Origin: Tolypothrix sp. PCC 7910
Lineage (GTDB): Bacteria > Cyanobacteriota > Cyanobacteriia > Cyanobacteriales > Nostocaceae
Reading direction: 5' to 3'
NCBI RefSeq assembly: GCF_011769525.1
Contig: NZ_CP050440.1
Location: forward strand, 8,232,001 to 8,296,000
Length of the DNA stretch: 64,000 bases
Shown here: positions 35,997 to 45,399 of the stretch, piece by piece
Layout: every line of letters begins with the position of its first letter
Position numbering within the stretch: position 1 is the first letter of the stretch
Notes under the pieces: model-generated
What the model was told of the DNA's origin: nothing
Databases searched by the model: none
What the model saw: the letters and a program-made list of their open reading frames with translations, nothing else
Position numbers and translations under genes: made by a program

Positions 35997-36036
35997 AATG
36001 CAGAGTAAAAAATTATAATTTTTTACTCTGCATTTT
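35997..36036. repeat. Perfect 40-bp palindrome
   Basis: aaatgcagagtaaaaaatta is followed directly by its exact reverse complement. The hairpin would have a GC-poor stem and a T-rich 3' arm, so it can act as a terminator in either direction, although no gene ends nearby. Confidence 0.85.
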
Positions 36037-36288
36037 CTATATTTACTTATATTTGGAAGTTTGCCCCATAGCGCGCAGTAGCCCTCATGAACGGCACATA
36101 CTAATAATTGATGAAAAGGCTAGGGGTTATACTAATTCAAAATTCAAAATTAAGAATCTAGACAAGACCAGGCTTTGGGTCTGTGTATCGGTCGCATTCT
36201 TTTTTCAAATTTGTATTACATACTAGTAACGCACATCTTTATCGATGCCGTACTCTCTACTAACGCATCCTACAATTTAAGGTTTACT

Positions 36289-36474
36289 TTATACATCATC
36301 TCTAACAGCATTAATAAAGAAACGATTACAAATAATTATCCATTTTTCTAAGCGAAGACCATAATTGTATTCTTCCTCCTCTGCTTCATGGGCAGTTTGC
36401 TCAAGTCGAGCCCCCCGTTGTGCAAACTGGCGGATACCGTTGGCGAATTCATTTGAAGGGTTTTCTTTAACATG
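36289..36474 (-). pseudogene. C-terminal coding remnant
   Basis: A 61-codon frame without start, closed upstream by TAG, reads HVKENPSNEFANGIRQFAQR, GARLEQTAHEAEEEEYNYGL and RLEKWIIICNRFFINAVRDD, ending TAA at 36289. The amphipathic, gene-like composition suggests the tail of a lost gene. I do not recognise the family. Confidence 0.4.
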
Positions 36475-36640
36475 CTAACTTTGATATCATTGGCGGGGTA
36501 TTAGCTTATGGCATAACGTACCCTACTGCCTATAGTCGGCAATAAACTGTTGCATATTTTTATCTAACTAAATAATTTTACATCAGTAATAATACGCAAG
36601 CTATAATCAAATCACTCCGGATAAAACTATATTTATTTTC

Positions 36641-38677
36641 ATGCATAGTCACCTTCTGGATGCACGTTACCGAATCTTGGCGGTTCTAAATACAGGGGAA
36701 TTGACACAAACCTATTTGGTGGAAGATACAAACCTTCCTAACAGTCAATTTATCTTGAAGCAACTACAACCTGCCAACAAAAATTCTCAAGATATTAAAA
36801 TTCTGCGACGCTTTTTTACACGTGAGGCAGCAACTTTAGAAAAACTCGGTCAAAAGCACGATCAAATTCAGCAGCTAGTTAGTTATTTTGAAGAAAGTGA
36901 AGATTTTTATTTAGTGCAAGAATTTATTCCTGGTAAGCCTTTAACTGAGGAAATCCTTTTAGGAATTCCATTGGAAGAAGAGCAAGTTATTAATCTCTTA
37001 ACAGAGATATTGGAAATTTTGGTATTTATCCATAGCCACGATATCAGCCATCAGGATATTAAACCTGCAAATATTATTCGCCGCGAGTCAGACAATAAAT
37101 TGGTGTTGATTGACTTTGGTTCTATTAAAGAAATTGTGGCTAATATTGTTGGCAATCTTGAATATATACCAATAGAGCAATTACAAGGCAATACACAACC
37201 TAACAGCGATATATATGCTTTAGGTATTATAGCGATCGCATCTCTCATCGGTTTAACAGAAAATGAAATAGATATATTACCAAAACACAAAAATTTGCTG
37301 ACAGGTGAAATTATTTGGCGTGATAAAATCCCCCAAGTCAACAAAGATTTAGCCAGAATTATCGATAAAATGGTGCGTTTTGATTACCGGAAACGCTATC
37401 AGTCTGCTAGCGAGGTATTAAATGACCTTAAGCAATTAAATCAAGATGGTAAACAGCAGCCAGTTCAAAAACCTTGGTTAATTCTTGCAGGAATAGTTAG
37501 CTTGGTTACGGTTGGCATAGCTGCATGGTTTTCGCTGATGCCAAAACCAGTAGGTGATAGTAAGTTAATCTATCTGCAAGGGGTAGAAAAATATGAGCGA
37601 GGGGACTATAAAAAAGCTGTTGAAGATTTGACTAAAGTTATTACATTAAATCCTCGAAATTCACAAGCTTATAATCGTCGCGGCGATGCTTTTTATCGAT
37701 TAGGAGACTACCAAAAAGCGCAAGCAGATTCTAGCAAAGCAATTCAGTTAAATCGGCGGGATGATAATGCTTATTATGACCGAGGTTTTTCTTTTTATGA
37801 ATTAGGCAAATATAAACAAGCGATCGCAGATTTTAATCAAGCAATTAAACTGAATGCGAAAAATCCTTATTCTTACTATGGACGGGGTTTAGCGCGTGTA
37901 GAGTTGAAAGATTATTCAGCAGCCATTACAGATTTTAGCAAAGCGATCGCATTTCACCCCAAGTATAGCGAGGCCTACTTACAACGGGGTATTGTTCGCC
38001 GGCGCTTAAAAATCAAAGAAGCAGCGATTCAAGATTTTGATACAGTGATTGAAATCAATCCTCATGATGCTAAAGCCTATTACCAACGGGGTTTAACTTT
38101 ATTTGCGAATAACCAAAGTCAAGCTGCAATTCAAGATTATAATAGCGCCATTGAAATCAACCCCAAATATCTCGAGGCTTATCTAAGTCGGGGAGATGTT
38201 TATAGCGATATGGGAAAAAATTTGGAAGCAACTGAAGATTACAACAAAGTTATAGAACTAAATCCAAAATTAGCTGTAGCATATCTCCATAGAGGAATGC
38301 ATCGCTTTTCTCTAGGAAATTATCAAGGCGCAATTATAGATTACAACCAAGCAATTCAACTAGAACCTAAAAATGCGGTTGCTTATAATAACCGGGGTAA
38401 TGCTTATCTTGAATGGGGAAATAAAAAAGTAGCACTGGCAAATTACACCAAGGCGATCGCAGTTAATTCTCGCTATGCTTTAGCTTATTATAATCGGGGT
38501 TTGCTGCGGGCGAAACTGGGAGAGCAAAAAGGAGCGATCGCAGATTTTCAGCAAGCCGCAAAATTATTTCAGCAGAAAGGCGATCAAGATGCTTATAAAG
38601 ATGCACAATCACAGCTAAAAGGATTAGAAGCTACATCAGATAACGAAAATAAAGCTACAAAACAAGAGAAAAATTAA
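36641..38677 (+). CDS. Serine/threonine protein kinase with C-terminal TPR array
   Basis: This 678-aa protein has an N-terminal Hanks-type kinase domain (about 8-268). Lys40 is in FILKQLQ, the catalytic loop is HQDIKPANII (137 on, HRD changed to HQD) and DFG is at 158-160. The glycine loop is degenerate (LNTGELTQTY in place of GxGxxG). One transmembrane helix lies at about 279-299, followed by ten or so TPR units (about 307-660) with repeated YxxRGxxxxxxGxYxxAIxDYxxAI patterns. The kinase would face the cytoplasm; the TPRs on the other side may bind a partner. This kinase-TPR layout is common in cyanobacteria. Confidence 0.9.
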   Translation: MHSHLLDARYRILAVLNTGELTQTYLVEDTNLPNSQFILKQLQPANKNSQDIKILRRFFTREAATLEKLGQKHDQIQQLVSYFEESEDFYLVQEFIPGKPLTEEILLGIPLEEEQVINLLTEILEILVFIHSHDISHQDIKPANIIRRESDNKLVLIDFGSIKEIVANIVGNLEYIPIEQLQGNTQPNSDIYALGIIAIASLIGLTENEIDILPKHKNLLTGEIIWRDKIPQVNKDLARIIDKMVRFDYRKRYQSASEVLNDLKQLNQDGKQQPVQKPWLILAGIVSLVTVGIAAWFSLMPKPVGDSKLIYLQGVEKYERGDYKKAVEDLTKVITLNPRNSQAYNRRGDAFYRLGDYQKAQADSSKAIQLNRRDDNAYYDRGFSFYELGKYKQAIADFNQAIKLNAKNPYSYYGRGLARVELKDYSAAITDFSKAIAFHPKYSEAYLQRGIVRRRLKIKEAAIQDFDTVIEINPHDAKAYYQRGLTLFANNQSQAAIQDYNSAIEINPKYLEAYLSRGDVYSDMGKNLEATEDYNKVIELNPKLAVAYLHRGMHRFSLGNYQGAIIDYNQAIQLEPKNAVAYNNRGNAYLEWGNKKVALANYTKAIAVNSRYALAYYNRGLLRAKLGEQKGAIADFQQAAKLFQQKGDQDAYKDAQSQLKGLEATSDNENKATKQEKN

Positions 38678-39183
38678 CTCTTGAGGAATTTTTGATTTTT
38701 GGTCAAGAGTCAAAGAGACGCGATTAATCGCGTCTGTATAAGAGTCGAATATCATCAGGAAGCTGAAAATCAAAGTAATTTTTTAGCAGTATAAATTAAC
38801 TGATTATTTATTAGCTAATATAATTTTACAGAATTACAAAATTTGCATATAAAATAACCTGACAATTATTTTATAAAATTTCATTACTGATAAAACTTAA
38901 ATTTTCAAACAGCCTCTCAGGCTGGTATATTAACGCTAGTACAAATGTTCAATAAAAGCATCTGCTGGTGATGCTTCAATATTTTGCTGACTAAACTACG
39001 GATGGAGATGAATGGAGTAAAACTATACCAAGTGCTTAGCAGTAGTGCTAAACTCGCCTGTCTCTTTGTGCCTTCCTTACGCCAGAAGTGGTTCAATAAA
39101 TCCTAAATTCTCTAGCTCAACTAGTAGACAAACTATATTTCCTTGCTACACTTTTACTTCATTAGCCCAGCTACCCTGCGCCT
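38678..39183. other. Intergenic region before smc
   Basis: 506 bp. A 20-bp perfect palindrome agacgcgatt/aatcgcgtct lies at 38716-38735, about 40 bp after the kinase-TPR stop; a degenerate relative is at 58389-58410. No T-run follows, so terminator function is uncertain. The remainder has no recognisable gene. Confidence 0.5.
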
Positions 39184-42100
39184 ATGGTTCATGTAAAGCG
39201 CGTGGAACTTACCAACTTTAAGTCCTTTGGTGGCACCACCCAAGTTCCTTTACTGGGGGGGTTCACTGTCATATCTGGGCCGAATGGTTCTGGTAAATCT
39301 AATATTCTTGATGCGCTATTATTTTGTCTTGGACTCGCTAGTTCCAAAGGAATGCGAGCTGATCGCCTCCCTGATTTGGTAAATAATACTCAAACAGCTA
39401 AAAGCCGTGCCACTGTCGAAGCTAGCGTCACGGTGACTTTTGATATTACTGATGCCGTCTCCCTCAACGATACCAAGCCGCAAAGCCTAGAAAATATAGA
39501 GGAAGTCGAATTAGTAGAAATTGAGGAAGTTGAGAACGTTGAGGAAGTCGAAGAAGTTGAGGAAGACAAGTTAAAATCCAAACTTCCCAATCCTGAATCG
39601 TCGAATGAGTGGAGTGTTACCAGAAAGCTGCGGGTGACGCACCAGGGAACTTATACATCGAATTACTATATCAACGGCGCATCTTGCACCCTCACAGAAT
39701 TACATGAAGCCTTAGAAACACTGCGGATTTACCCGGAAGGCTATAACGTTGTACTGCAAGGGGATGTCACCAGCATTATTTCGATGAACGCCAGAGAACG
39801 GCGGGAAATTATTGATGAATTGGCGGGGGTAGCGGCGTTTGATCGCAAAATTCACCAAGCCAAGGCGACTTTAGATGAGGTGAAGGAAAAGGAAGATAGT
39901 TGTCGGATTATTGAAACTGAATTAACTGTACAACGCGATCGCCTTTCCCAAGACCGAGCCAAAGCTGAAAAGTATCAAAAACTCCGTGCGGAATTTCTCG
40001 CGAAACAATCTTGGGAAGCAGTTTTATCTTGGCGTTCCCTGCAAGCACAGCAAGAAAAATTAGCTCATCAAATTCAAACTGGCGATCGCAAATCTGAAGA
40101 ACTATCTGCGGAACTGACGGCGCTGAACACTACAATTGAGCAAACCACCGTTGAATTAGATAAACTCAACGCCCATGTAAAAGCTTTGGGGGAAGAGGAA
40201 CTTTTAGCAGTACAATCTACCCTCGCCACCCAAGAAGCCGAACACAAACAACTCCAGCGTCAACGCAGCGAATTAGAAACCGCAATTCAAGAAACTGGGA
40301 AACGCCAGACGCAAAGTCAGCAAGAAATTCAGCAACACCAGCGTTCCCTCGAACAAATTGCGGAAACTCAGGTAATTGAAAAGCAATCGATTGTCTACTT
40401 ACAGCAGCAACGGGATGAAGCGCAACAAGCACTAGAAACTTCTCGCCAAGCAGCGGCGGAAATTGCTTCGGCTTCGGAAGCTTGGGTACAGCAACAAACG
40501 GCGTTAAACCGTCAAATTGAAACGCTGCTGCAAACCCTGGAACCCCAACGCACCGAACAAGCACAGCTAAGAGAACGGAACGATCAGCTACAGCAGCAAA
40601 TTCAAGAACAAACCCAGCTAGTTGCTAGCTTAGAGCCAGAATTAGCCACAAAACAAGCTGATTGTAGTCGCCTAGAAACAGAATTTAACGCCTCTAGCGA
40701 ACCCATCCAAAATTTAGCGCAAAACCTGGCAGCTACAGAACAAGAACTGCAAATTCAACAAGATACGCAAAAGCGCTTACTCCAAGAACAACGGGAAAAA
40801 CAACGCCAGTTAGATAAACTCGAAGCGCAAGCGCAAGCACAGCAAGAAATCCAGGGAACCCAAGCTAGCAAAGTCATCTTGCAATCGGGATTACCGGGAC
40901 TTTGTGGCTTAGTGGTACAGTTAGGCCGAGTTGAACCCCGTTACCAACTAGCTTTGGAAATTGCTGCTGGTGGACGTTTGGGACATATAGTGGTGGAAGA
41001 TGACGGTGTTGGTGCGGCGGGAATTGAACTGCTGAAACAGAAACGCGCTGGGAGAGCGACTTTTTTACCGTTAAATAAAATTAATGCTCATAAATTTACC
41101 CAAGATGCCACACTGCGGTTAGCCAGTGGTTTTGTTAACTATGCTGTAAACTTAGTGGAGTGCGATCGCCGTTATAAAGATGTTTTTAGCTATGTTTTTG
41201 GTAATACCGTTGTATTTTCTACCCTAGAACAGGCGCGAAAAAACATAGGTTTATACCGCATCGTCACCTTAGACGGGGAATTATTGGAAACTAGCGGCGC
41301 AATGACTGGTGGTAGTAACACTCAGCGTTCGGCGTTGCGCTTTGGGAACGTCGAAGCTGCTGAACCCGAAGAAGTCGCCGCCTTAAAAAGACGCTTGGGG
41401 GAAATTGAACGAGTTTTAGAACGTTGTACGGAAGCCATTTCTACCCTCGCCGCGAAAACCAAAACCCTAGCGCAGGAAGTTACAGAAGCACGTCAAGCCA
41501 GGAGAGAACAGCAGATCCAATTAGAACAGCTGCAAAAAGAAATTAAAACTTTGACAGCGCAATTAGAAAATACGCGATCGCAATTAGCGCAAAACACCGA
41601 AAAATTTGCCACTGCACAATCTCGCTTGGAAGTTTTGGATCGGGAATTACCGGGACAAGAAACTCAGTTGCAGCAATTGCGACAAACATTAGCGGAGTTG
41701 GAAGCCTCCCAAACTCCCAGTGAATGGCAACAAATCCAAGCCACCATTAAAAACCAAGAGCAACAATTACAACAACGAGAAACAGCCTTACGGGAAGCGG
41801 AACAAAGATTAAGAAATCTCGAAAACCAGCAACAGCGTTTACAAGAAAAAATCCAAGAAGCTGAGGAACGGATTACCCAGTACCAGCAAGAGCAAGAAAC
41901 CCAGCAAAATCAATTAAGCTTCATCAGCACCCAACACTCAGCACTCAGCGCTCAAATCGCCGCAATTAAAGCGAAATTGAGTCAGATGGAACTGAGTTTA
42001 GGCGAAGAAAAACAAAAACGCGATCGCACCGAACAAGAACTGCGATCGCATCTTCTGCGTCAGCAACAATTGGAATGGGAACTGCAAAAACTCCAAGAAA

Positions 42101-42864
42101 CCCTCACAGCCAAGCGCGAGGAAATCGTTAACGTCAGAGAGCAACTGCAAACAGTCGCCGCCGAACTACCCAGCCCCCTGCCAGAAGTCCCCGATCAAGT
42201 AGACTTAGAAGAATTGCAGAAAGAATTGCGATCGCTTGCCAAACGCTTGCAAGCAATGGAACCAGTAAATATGCTGGCTTTGGAAGAATACGAACGCACT
42301 CAAAATCGTCTGCAAGAATTGACGCAAAAGCTGGAAACCCTAGAAGGGGAGCGTACAGAGTTACTTTTACGGATTGAAAACTTTACTACATTACGTCAAC
42401 GCGCTTTTAAGGAAGCTTTCGACGCAGTCAACGAAAACTTCCAATCAATTTTCGCCACCCTTTCTGAAGGTGACGGCTACCTACAACTAGACGATCCTGA
42501 AGATCCGTTTAACAGCGGCTTAAATTTAGTCGCTCACCCCAAAGGTAAACCAGTACAGCGACTAGCTTCCATGTCTGGGGGAGAAAAATCCCTCACAGCC
42601 TTAAGCTTTATCTTCTCCCTACAACGTTACCGTCCTTCCCCCTTCTATGCTTTCGATGAAGTCGATATGTTTTTGGATGGGGCAAACGTAGAACGATTAG
42701 CTAAAATGATTAAACAACAGGCTAAACAAGCTCAATTTATAGTTGTTAGTTTGCGTCGCCCGATGATAGAATCAGCCGAACGCACAATAGGCGTTACTCA
42801 AGCACGGGGAGCTTACACCCAAGTTTTGGGAATTAAATTGCAAGCTGACCATACATCTGCTTGA
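39184..42864 (+). CDS. smc: Chromosome segregation protein SMC
   Basis: This 1226-aa protein has the full SMC layout. Walker A GPNGSGKSN is at 32-40, then a long coiled coil, a hinge near residues 570-690 (GLCGLVVQLGRVEPRYQLAL and after), a second coiled coil, and the C-terminal ATPase part with signature LASMSGGEKSLTALSF and Walker B FYAFDEVDMFLD. It dimerises and works with ScpA/ScpB to organise the chromosome. An acidic insertion of about 30 residues, built of E-V/E-E-V repeats, lies in the N-terminal head at about 100-130, coded by a short tandem repeat (39498-39567). Confidence 0.96.
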   Translation: MVHVKRVELTNFKSFGGTTQVPLLGGFTVISGPNGSGKSNILDALLFCLGLASSKGMRADRLPDLVNNTQTAKSRATVEASVTVTFDITDAVSLNDTKPQSLENIEEVELVEIEEVENVEEVEEVEEDKLKSKLPNPESSNEWSVTRKLRVTHQGTYTSNYYINGASCTLTELHEALETLRIYPEGYNVVLQGDVTSIISMNARERREIIDELAGVAAFDRKIHQAKATLDEVKEKEDSCRIIETELTVQRDRLSQDRAKAEKYQKLRAEFLAKQSWEAVLSWRSLQAQQEKLAHQIQTGDRKSEELSAELTALNTTIEQTTVELDKLNAHVKALGEEELLAVQSTLATQEAEHKQLQRQRSELETAIQETGKRQTQSQQEIQQHQRSLEQIAETQVIEKQSIVYLQQQRDEAQQALETSRQAAAEIASASEAWVQQQTALNRQIETLLQTLEPQRTEQAQLRERNDQLQQQIQEQTQLVASLEPELATKQADCSRLETEFNASSEPIQNLAQNLAATEQELQIQQDTQKRLLQEQREKQRQLDKLEAQAQAQQEIQGTQASKVILQSGLPGLCGLVVQLGRVEPRYQLALEIAAGGRLGHIVVEDDGVGAAGIELLKQKRAGRATFLPLNKINAHKFTQDATLRLASGFVNYAVNLVECDRRYKDVFSYVFGNTVVFSTLEQARKNIGLYRIVTLDGELLETSGAMTGGSNTQRSALRFGNVEAAEPEEVAALKRRLGEIERVLERCTEAISTLAAKTKTLAQEVTEARQARREQQIQLEQLQKEIKTLTAQLENTRSQLAQNTEKFATAQSRLEVLDRELPGQETQLQQLRQTLAELEASQTPSEWQQIQATIKNQEQQLQQRETALREAEQRLRNLENQQQRLQEKIQEAEERITQYQQEQETQQNQLSFISTQHSALSAQIAAIKAKLSQMELSLGEEKQKRDRTEQELRSHLLRQQQLEWELQKLQETLTAKREEIVNVREQLQTVAAELPSPLPEVPDQVDLEELQKELRSLAKRLQAMEPVNMLALEEYERTQNRLQELTQKLETLEGERTELLLRIENFTTLRQRAFKEAFDAVNENFQSIFATLSEGDGYLQLDDPEDPFNSGLNLVAHPKGKPVQRLASMSGGEKSLTALSFIFSLQRYRPSPFYAFDEVDMFLDGANVERLAKMIKQQAKQAQFIVVSLRRPMIESAERTIGVTQARGAYTQVLGIKLQADHTSA

Positions 42865-42922
42865 GTTTTTGTTAATAATAGTGTATAGATTAACCGGATT
42901 CGAGATCAGGACTCGGTATAGA

Positions 42923-43906
42923 ATGACCTCTGAACAGATAATTAGGCGTTCCGACATATTAAATACCCAGGTAATTACCCGCGACAATGGCAAGCGGGTA
43001 GGCATAGTTAGTCAAGTCTGGGTGGATATTGACCAACGAGAGGTTGTAGCTCTTGGTTTGAGAGACAGCCTGATCTCTATTTCTGGTATACCGCGCAATA
43101 TGTACCTTAGCAGTATCAGCCAGATTGGTGATGTCATCCTGGTCGATAACGAGGACGTAATCGAAGATATTGAAATTGAAACCTTAAGCAACCTGATTAA
43201 CTGGGAAGTAATTACAGAAACCGGTGAAGTCCTAGGCAGAGTGCGGGGCTTCAAATTCAATGGTGAAAATGGCAAACTTCACTCTATAGTCATTGCTTCT
43301 GTGGGATTACCGCAAATTCCCGAACAAGTGCTAAGTACTTACGAACTTTCCATTGATGAAATCGTCAGCACAGGCCCCAGTCGATTAATTGTCTTTGAAG
43401 GAGCCGAGGAACGAGTCAATCAATTGACAGTTGGCGTTCTAGAACGCATGGGTATCGGTAAAGCCCCCTGGGATCGCAGCGATGATGAAGAATACGGCTA
43501 TACTGCACCTCGCACCGTCGCACCCGCCAATCAACTCCCCAGCGGTGTACCATTACAGCCACCCAAACCGAAAGTTCGTACCCCCGAACCCGTAGCCAGG
43601 GAAGAGTGGGATGAGGACTATGTAGAAGAAGAAAGACCCCAGCGCCAAGTAATGCAGGCGCGCCAGTACGAATCGATTCAATACGAAGAAGACGACGAAG
43701 ACGACAACTGGAGTGAGGCTACAGATAAAGACAGATATCAACAGCCCGCCAAATTTGAAGCTCAACCCTACAAAAAGCCCTACGTCGATGAATATGACAA
43801 CTATGACGATGTAGATGGCGATGCTTGGGAAGATGTCCCCCAACCAGTCAATATCCCCAAGAAAGTCAAAGAAAAACAACCAGAATACGAAGAAGAAGGA
43901 TATTAA
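42923..43906 (+). CDS. PRC-barrel domain protein with acidic C-terminal tail
   Basis: I choose the ATG at 42923 (MTSEQIIRRSDIL) over an upstream one at 42869 that adds 18 unconserved residues. The product is 327 aa. Two PRC-barrel domains follow each other (residues about 5-75, QVITRDNGKRVGIVSQVWVD; and about 80-160, WEVITETGEVLGRVRGFKFN). The last 130 residues are Asp/Glu/Tyr/Pro-rich and disordered. PRC barrels occur in photosynthetic reaction-centre H subunits and in RNA-processing RimM; this cyanobacterial family has no set role. It is 58 bp after smc and probably in the same transcript. Confidence 0.87.
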   Translation: MTSEQIIRRSDILNTQVITRDNGKRVGIVSQVWVDIDQREVVALGLRDSLISISGIPRNMYLSSISQIGDVILVDNEDVIEDIEIETLSNLINWEVITETGEVLGRVRGFKFNGENGKLHSIVIASVGLPQIPEQVLSTYELSIDEIVSTGPSRLIVFEGAEERVNQLTVGVLERMGIGKAPWDRSDDEEYGYTAPRTVAPANQLPSGVPLQPPKPKVRTPEPVAREEWDEDYVEEERPQRQVMQARQYESIQYEEDDEDDNWSEATDKDRYQQPAKFEAQPYKKPYVDEYDNYDDVDGDAWEDVPQPVNIPKKVKEKQPEYEEEGY

Positions 43907-43953
43907 AGTAATTCGTAATTCGTAATTTCTAATTTGTAATTAAGTTTAAAGTT

Positions 43954-43983
43954 AAACCCCTACTTCCACGCGGAGAGGGGTTT
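43954..43983. terminator. Bidirectional terminator-like hairpin between convergent genes
   Basis: aaacccct (43954-43961) pairs with aggggttt (43976-43983) with a 14-base loop, followed by aattata. It separates the PRC-barrel gene from the convergent Uma2 gene. Confidence 0.55.
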
Positions 43984-43990
43984 AATTATA

Positions 43991-44638
43991 CTAACTTGTC
44001 ATACTTCCAACTTGAAAAATTTGTTCAGCTGTTAAATTTAAGTCGGGGAAAACGTGAGAGATAATACGTTCTCCTTGTAAAAATTGCCGAACTTGGTATT
44101 CTCCTTCCACTAACGAGTAAATAGAGATAGTGGGTTGTTTAGGGTTACCGATAAACCGCCTACCACCTAAAGCTGCATAATCTACAATCCAATATTCGAG
44201 GATACCTACTGCTTCTCTTCGAGACGCTTCGCGAACATAATCAGCGGCTTTTTTTAAATAATCATCTCTCCAGTTAGTACTCACCACCTCAATTACTAAC
44301 GGAATTGATTCAGCTTGGCTAACAGTTGATTCTTTTTTCCATCTAGGTTCATTTACTAAATTAAGCTGATTTAATACCAATACATCTGGTGAATAAGCTG
44401 ACTCACCTTCTAATGGTTTGATGAAAGCTGTTTTGGGAATAAAGTAAGGCAGTTTTAAACGTTTATATTCTGCAACTATTTCCCCAACTAAAAAACCAAT
44501 AACCTGTTCATGATCGCCAGTAGGTGGGGTCATCTCAACAATTACTCCATCATGCAGTTCATAGCGTTGTTGGGAGTTTTCTGGATACCAAGCGATAAAA
44601 TCATCAAATGTTACCAGCTTACGTAAGGCTTGAATCAT
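43991..44638 (-). CDS. Uma2 family protein with an in-frame repeat insertion
   Basis: This 215-aa Uma2/DUF820 protein has DDFIAWYPENSQQRYELHDG, SPDVLVLNQ (Asp) and IPLVIEVVSTNW (Glu). In the usual place of a short turn before GILEYWIVDY there is an extra VREASRREAV segment. It is coded by gcttctcttcgagacgcttc then gcgaac (44211-44236 on the plus strand), a palindromic cyanobacterial repeat. The insertion keeps the reading frame, so the gene appears intact. The role is unknown. Confidence 0.86.
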   Translation of the reverse strand: MIQALRKLVTFDDFIAWYPENSQQRYELHDGVIVEMTPPTGDHEQVIGFLVGEIVAEYKRLKLPYFIPKTAFIKPLEGESAYSPDVLVLNQLNLVNEPRWKKESTVSQAESIPLVIEVVSTNWRDDYLKKAADYVREASRREAVGILEYWIVDYAALGGRRFIGNPKQPTISIYSLVEGEYQVRQFLQGERIISHVFPDLNLTAEQIFQVGSMTS

Positions 44639-44715
44639 AAATTTTTGCCTTGAATATCGCCTTCCTTCTCCTTAAAATCTACACCAACAACCCACTGCAC
44701 AACTGCATCGATGTT

Positions 44716-45306
44716 TTAGGGATTAATCGCAGAATTAGCCATTTTGATCAACGAAGCGCGATCGCCTGCTTTTAATCCAACAGTATATTGCACACCCTGA
44801 AGTCGCCAAGTCAAGGTAGCATCTGAGCAATTAGCCCCACAAGTAGAATCTACAAAATAGCCCGTGATACCCTTAGCTAATACAACTCGTTTTCCAGTCA
44901 ACTTAGGGGTTTTACGTGTTACAGCTTCCGCAGTCACAACACCTAAACGGCAAGCTGTTCCACCAGTACAATCAGGACTAAAACCTAGTAAAATATCGTA
45001 TTTCCTCAGCGTAGCGCTTTCGACAATCGCATAAACTGGGTTAGCACCATCCGACTCAGGAATAAACTTAGGTAATAACAGTCTAATTTTTATCTTCTGT
45101 CTTAATCTTGGTAAAATCGCCTTAAAAACCGGATGTGGTTGAGAATTAACCGTTTCAACTTGACTTTGTGCAATCTTTTGAGGCTGAGAATTGGTAGATG
45201 CGATCGCTAAACCTGATAAGCTGCTGCTGACTAGCAAAATTGCGGCAAACGCACCACTGAAATTTCTTAAACCGAATATCATCCGCATAACCCTATTTAC
45301 AGGCAA
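44716..45306 (-). CDS. Secreted hypothetical protein
   Basis: This 196-aa protein has a basic N-terminus and hydrophobic stretch (SGAFAAILLVSSSLSGLAIA, residues about 17-36) ending in a likely signal peptidase I site. The mature part has four Cys in CTGGTAC and CGANC, possibly forming two disulfides outside the cytoplasm, and a conserved-looking KGITGYFVDSTCG block. I do not recognise the family. The preceding gene encodes another secreted protein on the same strand, 93 bp away. Confidence 0.75.
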   Translation of the reverse strand: MPVNRVMRMIFGLRNFSGAFAAILLVSSSLSGLAIASTNSQPQKIAQSQVETVNSQPHPVFKAILPRLRQKIKIRLLLPKFIPESDGANPVYAIVESATLRKYDILLGFSPDCTGGTACRLGVVTAEAVTRKTPKLTGKRVVLAKGITGYFVDSTCGANCSDATLTWRLQGVQYTVGLKAGDRASLIKMANSAINP

Positions 45307-45399
45307 ATACTTAATTGATGACCAAATTTTAGTATCAAATTATGCGGTTTGTCATTTGGTGTTTGGCGTTTGTTGCCATTACCAATTACCCATTACCCC

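Larger units (their letters stand above)
35345..36640. other. 1.3 kb without an intact gene
   Basis: This AT-rich stretch contains a 40-bp perfect palindrome (35997-36036), a solo copy of the MITE end gtcgcattcttttttcaaat (about 36189-36222), and a decayed coding fragment on the minus strand (36289-36474). The rest shows no ORF, tRNA or recognisable RNA. Confidence 0.6.
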
